Shown here piece by piece: positions 6,768-13,503 of a stretch of DNA of 20,016 bases (positions are counted from its first letter, which is position 1; each line of letters begins with the position of its first letter). Under the pieces are notes generated by a model that ran no database searches, was not told where the DNA came from, and was given only the letters and a program-made list of their open reading frames with translations. The stretch is taken from IMG/VR virus record IMGVR_UViG_3300033151_000994, positions 1 to 20,016 of that record; one strand, written 5' to 3'. Position numbers and translations under genes: made by a program. Source of the DNA: a virus.

Positions 6768-7775
6768 ATGACAATCGGACAAGGATTTACAGGCAGAATC
6801 GGAGTAATCAAAGAAGCTGTTTACGGGACTATACTTGAAGTGACTGAGGCGATACCGTTTGTTTCGGAATCATTTGGCGATACAATAGAGAACTATCCTG
6901 ATGAAGTTTTGCGAGGTTATGCAGGCCGCGGAACAAGCATCACCGGCAACAAACTTCATCCGTTTACTATCCCCAGTAAACTGACGTATCAGGATCTTGA
7001 TTTGCTGATTGCTATAGCGATGGGCGCAGCCGGTACCCCTCAAATTAACGGCACTTTGTATGACAACACGTATTCTCTTGCCGAAAGTCTTGATTATTCC
7101 CTTACTATGGCTGTGTACAAGGGAGTGGCGGTCTGGGAATACGCAGGCTGCAAGATCGACACAATGAAGATCAGCGGTGAAAGCAACAAGCCTCTTGATT
7201 TTGAATTCAGCGGGGCCGCCAAAGCCCTTGATATGGCATCGGCTACAAATACAACCAGTATACTGACAGCACTTACTGCCGAGGATGCTGTTTCAAAGAT
7301 AATGTTTACTGATCTGGAATTCAAGATTGCGGCCCAGGCTGATGTTTTGTCAGGCGAATCTGAATCAGGACTCAGTTCGTTTGAGCTGTCCCTGTCAAAC
7401 AACCTGGTATTAGATCAGTTTGATAACCGTGCAAATACAGTTTTAGAACCGGTGCGCAATGGATTTCGGGACGTTAAATTTAATTTTACGGTACCACGTT
7501 ACGAAGCAAACACCTACCATGCCTGGCATGCAGCGGATACAGCGCTTCACGCACAACTGAAGTTTACCAGAGGAAACTATCTTTTTGACATCCATATCCC
7601 TGATATAAAAATCGAAAAAACAGATGCACCAGTTAGCGGCCCGGGACTGATCAGTCAGAGCATTGAATGCACATGCTGTCTCGACATAGGAAATGATTCA
7701 ACCAGCTTTACGCCACTGACTGAAGAATTTGAGATCGATGTGACAAACGGACGCAGTGCATCACCGCTGGCATAA
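6768..7775 (+). CDS. Tail tube protein, paralogue 1
   Basis: A 335-aa beta-rich protein with a good Shine-Dalgarno (AAGGAG). Landmarks are an N-terminal AVYGT (18-22), IPFVSES (30-36), WEY (123-125), an SSFELSLSNNL block (203-213), VPRYE (242-246), and SGPG (290-293) near the end. The same landmarks recur in the same order in the gene at 8239-9303. They fit long siphoviral tail-tube proteins (Phage_tube-type), which stack as hexamers along the tape measure. It occupies the gpV position after the U-like gene. An unusual CTCC cluster lies at residues 301-304. The stop is four bases before the amidase start. Confidence 0.75.
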   Translation: MTIGQGFTGRIGVIKEAVYGTILEVTEAIPFVSESFGDTIENYPDEVLRGYAGRGTSITGNKLHPFTIPSKLTYQDLDLLIAIAMGAAGTPQINGTLYDNTYSLAESLDYSLTMAVYKGVAVWEYAGCKIDTMKISGESNKPLDFEFSGAAKALDMASATNTTSILTALTAEDAVSKIMFTDLEFKIAAQADVLSGESESGLSSFELSLSNNLVLDQFDNRANTVLEPVRNGFRDVKFNFTVPRYEANTYHAWHAADTALHAQLKFTRGNYLFDIHIPDIKIEKTDAPVSGPGLISQSIECTCCLDIGNDSTSFTPLTEEFEIDVTNGRSASPLA

Positions 7776-7778
7776 AAA

Positions 7779-8258
7779 ATGAGATTACTATCAGACATAA
7801 AAAAAATTATAGTACATTGCAGCGGCTCGGAATTCGGAGACGTGGCTCTGATTGACCGTTGGCACCGAGAGCGGGGCTGGAATGGTTGTGGCTATCACTA
7901 CATAATCTGTAATGGAGTCATTGCTCACGGCAATCAGTACGATCCTGAACATGACGGCATGATCCAGCAAGGCCGCAACCTATCTGTGATAGGCGCACAC
8001 TGCAAAGGTCATAACAGTGACAGCATAGGTATATGTTTGATAGGCAGACATAACTTTACAGCACAGCAGTTGTTGGTCGCTCTGCCTGATCTGCTTATTA
8101 TGTTTGGGGATCACGGCATCGGCATCAAAGCAGACGATATTTTTGGACACTGTGAGTTTAATCAAAACAAAACCTGCCCAAATATAGATCCAGTGCTGAT
8201 CAGGAATATGGTCAGAAGGTTCAGGGGAGTGAGGGGCGATGACCGGTATCGGCTATAA
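7779..8258 (+). CDS. N-acetylmuramoyl-L-alanine amidase (T7 lysozyme/PGRP type)
   Basis: A 159-aa zinc amidase that would cut the lactyl-Ala bond of peptidoglycan. Zinc ligands are His13 (IIVHCSGS), His124 (FGHCEF) and Cys133 (NKTCPN). Catalytic helpers are Tyr39 (GYHY) and Lys131, two residues before the ligand Cys, exactly as Tyr46, Lys128 and Cys130 are placed in T7 lysozyme. The IDRWHRERGW, IGAHCKGHN and SIGICLIG motifs are also present. It has no signal peptide or membrane segment, so it needs the holin for export. It lies between two tail-tube paralogues instead of next to the holin genes. The start has no clear Shine-Dalgarno and follows the tube stop by three bases, and its end overlaps the next gene by 20 bp. 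Endolysin is most likely; a tail-borne enzyme is possible. Confidence 0.93.
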   Translation: MRLLSDIKKIIVHCSGSEFGDVALIDRWHRERGWNGCGYHYIICNGVIAHGNQYDPEHDGMIQQGRNLSVIGAHCKGHNSDSIGICLIGRHNFTAQQLLVALPDLLIMFGDHGIGIKADDIFGHCEFNQNKTCPNIDPVLIRNMVRRFRGVRGDDRYRL

Positions 8259-9303
8259 GTCAAAATCAGCATGGCAAAAAGAAACAGGTAATTATGGTAC
8301 GCCAATTGCCTGTGGCGCTGATGCTCAGATCCCGCTGATATCCGAAACCCTTTCCCGTGAAATTGCGAAAGAGTTTGATAATATTATCATGGATGCAGCC
8401 GGATACGGAAGCAGCGATCTTCTCAGTAAATCAGTGTCAGGCGGGATAATAATCAACGCCGTGTACAGAGGCATTGAATCAATCCTTTGCAGTGCCCTGG
8501 GTTATTCAAACACAGCTACATCCCCGGCATTAATTGCAACCGGCGTATATAAACATACCCTTGAACTTGCCGAACACCTGCACGAAGAGCCCTCAAAGAT
8601 TCGTCGCGGGACACTGTGTATTGATAAAGCGGTCTCTATCTGGGAATACATTTCGACAATGGTCAATTTAATGACTATCAAGGGAAATTCAAAGGGCATC
8701 CGCATTGAGCTTGATCTCATTCCTTATAATCTTGATCGCTCTTCATCGACAAACACATCTTCAGCCTCCTGGACAATCCCGAATAGCGACTGGGGATCAG
8801 TGCTGTTCCAGGACATGGAGCTGTGGATTGACGATTATTCAGACTCGGCAGCTCTCACAGGTGCAGACGCCGTGGGCATATCGGAATTTGAAATCAGGCT
8901 TGATAATAATCTCAAAATTGAAAAAGACAGCCTGTCAGGACTCTATATTGCAGAGCCCAGGCGTCAAGGAAAGCGTCTAATTACAGGCTCATTCACTTTT
9001 CCACGATACGAAAGCGATGCGTTTCTTGACCATTTTGATGACCAGACAGCACAGATGGCTTTGCTGAAATTTGTCGGCTCTGAAATTGGATCAACCGGAT
9101 ATTACAACTCGCTATGGATCTGGCTGCCCACGCTCAAGTTCGACAATGTTTCTGCACTATTGAGCGGGCCGGGCATGCTAACAGTTACTCACGAATTTAC
9201 ATGCGAGTTACCGGCGGCAGCTCCATACGGTTTTCCATCACAGGCAAGCAAAGAACTATTGGTGCAGATACAAAACAATTTAAGTATAAATCCGATGGCA
9301 TAA
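8239..9303 (+). CDS. Tail tube-like protein, paralogue 2
   Basis: A 354-aa protein homologous over its whole length to the tube protein at 6768-7775. Matching landmarks are GNYGT (18-22), IPLISET (31-37), WEY (135-137), SEFEIRLDNNL (215-225), FPRYES (254-259) and LSGPG (308-312). The offset stays at 12 residues from WEY through PRYE, so it is an old duplication and not a chance resemblance. DNA identity is low, again pointing to an old event. It overlaps the amidase end by 20 bp in another frame. It may form part of the tube, a tail-tip ring, or a second tube subunit. The order tube, amidase, tube is unusual. Confidence 0.75.
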   Translation: MTGIGYKSKSAWQKETGNYGTPIACGADAQIPLISETLSREIAKEFDNIIMDAAGYGSSDLLSKSVSGGIIINAVYRGIESILCSALGYSNTATSPALIATGVYKHTLELAEHLHEEPSKIRRGTLCIDKAVSIWEYISTMVNLMTIKGNSKGIRIELDLIPYNLDRSSSTNTSSASWTIPNSDWGSVLFQDMELWIDDYSDSAALTGADAVGISEFEIRLDNNLKIEKDSLSGLYIAEPRRQGKRLITGSFTFPRYESDAFLDHFDDQTAQMALLKFVGSEIGSTGYYNSLWIWLPTLKFDNVSALLSGPGMLTVTHEFTCELPAAAPYGFPSQASKELLVQIQNNLSINPMA

Positions 9304-9319
9304 AAAAGGAGATAAACAA

Positions 9320-9865
9320 ATGAATAAGAAGATTTTTCCGCACTTACTAGGCTTCCCTGGCCATATGAGCGTCGCAGAAAAGAATAAAGACAAAGGCTTG
9401 TTGGGCTATGTGAAGGTTATACATCGAGACAAAGACGGCAACGTTATTTATGAAAATGCCGCTGCGCTGATTGATGCAGGTGAAGAGCATATGCTCAAGG
9501 GTTGGGTGCAGGGCGTTGCAACTTCAATTCCAAGCGGTTTCAAGGTCAATCTTGTCGAAGATGACACTATTCTTGAAACAGCTACCACATACACGGTCAT
9601 AACAGGTACCGGTTATGCCGAAGTGGCAGTGGCCCATGATGCTGTTGACTGGACAGCAGCTTTCGATGATCCTGACTGGAAAGTGACATCAAAAGATTGC
9701 GTATTTACTGCAACCGGAGCTGACTGGACAACGGCAGATATAGTTGTGCTCGAAGCAACCCTGAATTCAACTGATACATTGATCGCCTATGCTGATCTAT
9801 CGCAAGCCAGAACAGTAGGTAACGGTGAAAGCCTGACCGTATCTTTTATACTGAAACTATCATAG
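9320..9865 (+). CDS. Hypothetical virion-associated protein
   Basis: A 181-aa protein with a good Shine-Dalgarno (AAAAGGAG). The N-terminus carries HLLGFPGHMSVAEKN, then a strand pair VKVIHRDKDGNVIYEN of the kind found in phage structural proteins. The C-terminal half (VFTATGADWTTADIVVLEAT, ADLSQARTVGNGESLTVSFIL) is a beta-rich pattern common in phage decoration and fibre-associated proteins. I do not recognise a named family. It lies between the second tube gene and the chaperone gene, so a tail decoration or tube-associated role is plausible but inferred. Confidence 0.6.
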   Translation: MNKKIFPHLLGFPGHMSVAEKNKDKGLLGYVKVIHRDKDGNVIYENAAALIDAGEEHMLKGWVQGVATSIPSGFKVNLVEDDTILETATTYTVITGTGYAEVAVAHDAVDWTAAFDDPDWKVTSKDCVFTATGADWTTADIVVLEATLNSTDTLIAYADLSQARTVGNGESLTVSFILKLS

Positions 9866-9884
9866 ATAATGACGAAGGAGCGAC

Positions 9885-10214
9885 ATGCCCATACAGATTA
9901 TAGATAACGATGAAAAACTTACATACGAAATTGAAGGCTCAAAGATATTTTACAGGCGCATTACCACACTGAAGCGCGGGGTGATTGTAAAACGACACAC
10001 TAAACGCGGCAAAGCAGACTGGAATGCCATAACCGAGGAAATGTTGCGTTATATCATCACTGGCTGGAAAAATGTTCAAAAATCAGGAGAGGAAATAACA
10101 TTTGATCCGGATCTGATCACAGCGATCCCTGAAGATGTCCTCACCGAGATCCTGGAACTCGCCGGCGCACCATCACACGAATTGTCAGGATCCGAGGACA
10201 CGGAAAAAAACTAA
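9885..10214 (+). CDS. Tail assembly chaperone, short form (gpG-like)
   Basis: A 109-aa protein. The middle part (ITEEMLRYIITGWKNVQKSG, EITFDPDLITAIPEDVLTEI) matches tail assembly chaperones encoded upstream of tape measure genes. These coat the tape measure and recruit tube subunits. The gene ends at TAA 10212-10214, directly after a canonical slippery heptamer A_AAA_AAC (10205-10211). A -1 slip there continues into the frame at 10211-10519 and yields a 211-aa G-T fusion, as in lambda. Its translation start region is a 17-bp match to that of the tape measure gene (GACGAAGGAGCGACATG). Confidence 0.85.
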   Translation: MPIQIIDNDEKLTYEIEGSKIFYRRITTLKRGVIVKRHTKRGKADWNAITEEMLRYIITGWKNVQKSGEEITFDPDLITAIPEDVLTEILELAGAPSHELSGSEDTEKN

Positions 10215-10264
10215 AAGCATTCCTCGCGTGGAGCCTCACATATAAAATATCATGCGAGGGATGC
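10205..10264 (+). promoter_or_regulatory. Programmed -1 ribosomal frameshift signal
   Basis: The heptamer A AAA AAC occupies 10205-10211 in the zero frame of the short chaperone form, directly before its TAA. After a 5-nt spacer (TAAAA), GCATTCCTCGCG (10217-10228) pairs with TGCGAGGGATGC (10253-10264): 12 base pairs including two G-U, with a 24-nt loop. Slippery site, spacer length and stem match known -1 frameshift cassettes. The -1 frame is open only from 10133 and has no ATG, GTG or TTG before the slip point, so it needs frameshifting to be translated from the G start. Confidence 0.85.
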
Positions 10265-10519
10265 CGTAAAGACTACGAAGATGATGAAAGGCAGCCGCCA
10301 TGCGAGGAAAAAGGAAATTGTCCGATCAATGCCATAGAACTCTTACCGGAAAACCAGACCGCCCTGGATCTCTGGCACGACATAAAAGCATTCGGCTCCA
10401 GCCTGGTGTTCAAGTTGACAGATCTTGAACTCACAAAATTCGAGGCAGAGGAATTAATGCACAAACTCTCTATCATAGATAATATTGTAACCGAATTTCA
10501 GAACCAAAAGGATTCATAG
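10211..10519 (+). CDS. Frameshift extension of the tail chaperone (gpT-like part of G-T)
   Basis: A 102-codon open frame entered by -1 slippage at 10205-10211, ending TAG 10517-10519. It has no normal start codon of its own. The translation begins LKAFLAWSLTYKISCEGC and contains four cysteines (CEGC, PPCEE, GNCP) in a spacing that could bind a metal. It then has LLPENQTALDLWHDIKAF, a LLPEN-x-A-x-x-LW pattern found in small proteins at this place in other phages. The C-terminus is helical (ELTKFEAEELMHKLSIID). In lambda the T domain binds the tube protein while G binds the tape measure; the same division is inferred here. A start-codon-only gene search would miss it. Confidence 0.85.
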   Translation, partial: LKAFLAWSLTYKISCEGCRKDYEDDERQPPCEEKGNCPINAIELLPENQTALDLWHDIKAFGSSLVFKLTDLELTKFEAEELMHKLSIIDNIVTEFQNQKDS

Positions 10520-10542
10520 GGGCACGATGCATCGTGCCCCTA
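10517..10542. repeat. Perfect 26-bp palindrome, copy 2
   Basis: TAGGGGCACGATG (10517-10529) followed by its exact reverse complement (10530-10542). It is the same element as 5125-5152 except for one fewer G:C pair per arm. It begins at the TAG stop of the chaperone extension, so the stop codon is part of the palindrome, and lies upstream of the tape measure gene. As in copy 1, there is no T-run after it. Confidence 0.9.
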
Positions 10543-10580
10543 CCGTTAACCGATTTTAACCGTAGCGACGAAGGAGCGAC

Positions 10581-12674
10581 ATGTCCCTATCAATAGCCCT
10601 CGAAGTTAATGACAAAGGTTCCGTGGTTGTCAGAAAATTTTCCAGGGATACTGTCAATAGCGTAAAAAAAATGACCGACAAATCAATCGGTCACGTCAAG
10701 CGGTTATCTGCGAAATTCACAAAAGGTCTTGGCGGTGCCGTTAAAATGGTAGGCAAGGGCTTGCTGAGTCTCAAAACCATGGCCATGGGTGCGCTTGCGG
10801 GATGGGGCATTACAAAAGTCTTGACCGAGTTTGCAACCTTTGAATCTGCCCTTGCTGATATGGGCAAAGTCACGGATGAGAGCTTTGATTCAATACAGAA
10901 AAAGATCATGAAGCTACCTGCCAGCCTGGGCAGTTCCACAGAACTTGTCAGAGGATATTACCAGGTAATTTCCGCAGGCGTCAAAGGCGCGGCAAACCAA
11001 ATTAATGCCCTAACCACAGCCTCAAAGCTGGCCAAAACAGCCCATGCCGAACAAGGCACAGTAATTGTTGGCCTGTCATCTGTCATGGATGCATTTAAAA
11101 CATCATCAATAGGGGCAGCCGATGCAATGCAAACAATGGAAAAGACAGGCAAGACAACAGTGGGCGGCCTTATCCCTATCATAGGTGAAATTTCTTCATC
11201 ATCCGCAGCCCTGGGAATCAGCCTAGATGAAATGGGAGCTGCATTTGCTGCAGTTACACTCCAGAGTGGCGGCACTGAAAAGGCTGCAACCCAGTATAAG
11301 GCCGTGATGAACTCGCTTATAGCACCTACAAAAGACATGTCATTACTATTAAGCAAGTACGGCGGCATACAGGAAGCTATTAAGCAGGTCGGGTTTGGCG
11401 GAGTTATGCGCATGATTGCACAGGCCACAGGCGGCAATGCTGAAGCAACAAAAAAATTACTTGGCTCAACAGAGGCATATCTCGGCTTCCTAAGTGTTTC
11501 AGCAAATCAGATGCAAACTTACAACCAGAACCTGGAAGAGCAAAAAAACAAAACCGGTGCAGTGGACAAGGCGTGGAAAGATTATAAAAAAACCCTCAAT
11601 GCCATATGGGAGACATTTAAAAATACTGTTGGCAAGCAAGTAATTTTAATAGGCGAAAAACTGGCTCCAACGGTCAAGGATATGATCGAGAAAACTTCCA
11701 CCTGGCTGGAAAAAAACAGAGAGCTCATTACTATAAAGCTAAGCGACTGGATTCAAAGGGGCTTGGAAAAAATAAAATATCTGGTCGCAAAAATAAAAGA
11801 ATGGGAAAAGGCGAACGATCATATTATCAAGAGCATCAAGGCTATTATATCCTGTGTCAATTTCCTGATTAAAGCTTTTGTGGCGCTTGGAAAGAATATC
11901 GGCATTGTAGCAGCCCAGATTGTAGGCTTTTTTGAAAAAGCGTATAACAAAATAAGTGCATTTGTAACCAAGATTAAAAACCTTGTCGCTAAACCGATAA
12001 AAATAGTCACAGAATTTATTGGCAAAGGTTCAACAGCAAAGCCGTTATCCGACAAAATTTCCGAAATGTTAAAGCTCAGCACTGACTATAGTGCTGCTAT
12101 CAATAAACAAAAGACCACTGCGGTTACTGATTTTACGGGCGTAGGATCTGGCACCGGTGAAACGTCCATGTCTAATGCGATGCAGAGTATAGAGGACAAA
12201 TGGGCATCGACTGCAGCGAGTATTGAAAATATTGTACCTGCTTTAACCATTGACACATCTCCTTTAATTACTGCTATCGACAGCGTTGAAGCGCGTGTAA
12301 ACTCCTACATTTCTAATATTTTTAAAGTGATGGCCAAAACTGTATATTCCATACAATCTATAAACCCTGGGTCACCGGGAGCGGGGTTCGCTCAGCGCGC
12401 TATGAAAGAAGATATAAACGCATATCAATCGATGATTGATAAAAGACGGATTACTGCTGATATAGAAATTGGATTGTTGCGGCAGTATTATGGTGGAACA
12501 GGGCTCACGTCTTCAGGTTCATCACAAACAATTCATAATAATAATAATAATACTAAAATTGGAGATATACATCTGAATATTCCTGCAAGTACAAACCTGC
12601 AAAGCGCTCAAGATTGGCGTTATATTGTACGGGAAAAGATTATTCCTGAACTCAGATCTGTAAATTATGCCTAA
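10581..12674 (+). CDS. Tail tape measure protein
   Basis: A 697-aa protein. The N-terminal 50 residues are basic and helical, followed by a glycine- and alanine-rich hydrophobic stretch (about 58-82). Next comes the TP901/PhageMin_Tail core (EFATFESALADMGKVTDES, VRGYYQVISAGVKG, SAALGISLDEMGAAFA), then long helices with a hydrophobic segment around residues 415-455 (IIKSIKAIISCVNFLIKAFVAL). The C-terminus holds a run of five Asn encoded by repeated AAT. The tape measure fixes tail length and is ejected through the membrane; by the usual 0.15 nm per residue, the tail would be near 100 nm. The start has GAAGGAG 5 nt upstream. The stop overlaps the next start. Confidence 0.93.
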   Translation: MSLSIALEVNDKGSVVVRKFSRDTVNSVKKMTDKSIGHVKRLSAKFTKGLGGAVKMVGKGLLSLKTMAMGALAGWGITKVLTEFATFESALADMGKVTDESFDSIQKKIMKLPASLGSSTELVRGYYQVISAGVKGAANQINALTTASKLAKTAHAEQGTVIVGLSSVMDAFKTSSIGAADAMQTMEKTGKTTVGGLIPIIGEISSSSAALGISLDEMGAAFAAVTLQSGGTEKAATQYKAVMNSLIAPTKDMSLLLSKYGGIQEAIKQVGFGGVMRMIAQATGGNAEATKKLLGSTEAYLGFLSVSANQMQTYNQNLEEQKNKTGAVDKAWKDYKKTLNAIWETFKNTVGKQVILIGEKLAPTVKDMIEKTSTWLEKNRELITIKLSDWIQRGLEKIKYLVAKIKEWEKANDHIIKSIKAIISCVNFLIKAFVALGKNIGIVAAQIVGFFEKAYNKISAFVTKIKNLVAKPIKIVTEFIGKGSTAKPLSDKISEMLKLSTDYSAAINKQKTTAVTDFTGVGSGTGETSMSNAMQSIEDKWASTAASIENIVPALTIDTSPLITAIDSVEARVNSYISNIFKVMAKTVYSIQSINPGSPGAGFAQRAMKEDINAYQSMIDKRRITADIEIGLLRQYYGGTGLTSSGSSQTIHNNNNNTKIGDIHLNIPASTNLQSAQDWRYIVREKIIPELRSVNYA

Positions 12675-13035
12675 TATAATATTCACACAGGGAGTTAACA
12701 CTTTCACCTTCAGCAAAGGCCGCAGTTATCCGCTGAGCGACCCGTCGCAGGTGAACGTAGTAGTCGGGTACTCAGACGGCAAGCAGCTCTATGCATACGA
12801 CAAAGGCATACAAGAGCAACTTGTTAACCTGGTTTTTGATAGATTATCTCAAACCGATTTTGATAATTTTAATAATTGGCTGTTAAACATCGCTGTAGGC
12901 CCAAAGAATACTTTCACATACACGGATGAAGATTCTAATAATCATACGGTAAGATTGTTGGATACTATAAATCCATTAACAAACATAGCTGTTAGTTATT
13001 ATTCAGGAACAATACGGCTTAGGGAGGAGATATGA
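12667..13035 (+). CDS. Distal tail / minor tail protein
   Basis: A 122-aa beta-rich protein whose ATG overlaps the tape measure stop. It starts with FTQGVNTFTFSKGRSYPLSD and has GVxxFTYTD-like sequence (GPKNTFTYTDEDSNNHTVRLL) and a closing YYSGTIRLREEI strand. This is the pattern of small tail proteins encoded right after the tape measure (gpM slot or distal tail protein) that form the ring between tube and tip. No close family is certain. The stop overlaps the next gene start. Confidence 0.65.
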   Translation: MPNIIFTQGVNTFTFSKGRSYPLSDPSQVNVVVGYSDGKQLYAYDKGIQEQLVNLVFDRLSQTDFDNFNNWLLNIAVGPKNTFTYTDEDSNNHTVRLLDTINPLTNIAVSYYSGTIRLREEI

Positions 13036-13487
13036 GTGTAAGTTTTAGTTTTGCAGAGGAGTTAAAAAACGTAAAAATTCTTTTGGCTGGCCCGCCCTAT
13101 ATCTCTGAGGATTTATATACTCCTTTTACGGATACGCAAATTTTTGTATCAATTTTAGATCCTGGTCATCAAGGAATCACAAGTTACCTGGAATATTACA
13201 TTTCTACGGTTTTTGAAAACGTGGCATCTGCAACGAGCGATACTTTAACATATAAATGGCAATACAAACAATCAGGCGGGACGTGGACTGATTTGGCTAC
13301 GGGTTCGGCAGGCCCTTTAACGGGTGGGACGGAGATCTATAAAAAAGAGGCCGGAATATGCAATACAGCAATTACTTTACCGATAGAAGTCCGTTTAATA
13401 GTGTCGGCAACCGCAGGTCGATGGCAGGTGAAATTAGGTGGTTCAACGTATCCTGTTTATTTTCGAGCGGTAGGTTCAATTTCATAA
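13032..13487 (+). CDS. Hypothetical tail-tip region protein
   Basis: A 151-aa protein with a strong Shine-Dalgarno (GGGAGGAG) and an ATG overlapping the previous stop (ATGA). The N-terminal 35 residues are polar, then comes a beta-rich part (YLEYYISTVFENV, DTLTYKWQYKQSGGTWTDL, VRLIVSATAGRWQVKLGG) that looks like an immunoglobulin-like or carbohydrate-binding sandwich. I do not recognise the family. It lies inside the tail-tip cluster, so a tip or adhesion role is likely. Confidence 0.6.
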   Translation: MSVSFSFAEELKNVKILLAGPPYISEDLYTPFTDTQIFVSILDPGHQGITSYLEYYISTVFENVASATSDTLTYKWQYKQSGGTWTDLATGSAGPLTGGTEIYKKEAGICNTAITLPIEVRLIVSATAGRWQVKLGGSTYPVYFRAVGSIS

Positions 13488-13503
13488 ATTTAAATAAAAA
13501 AAC

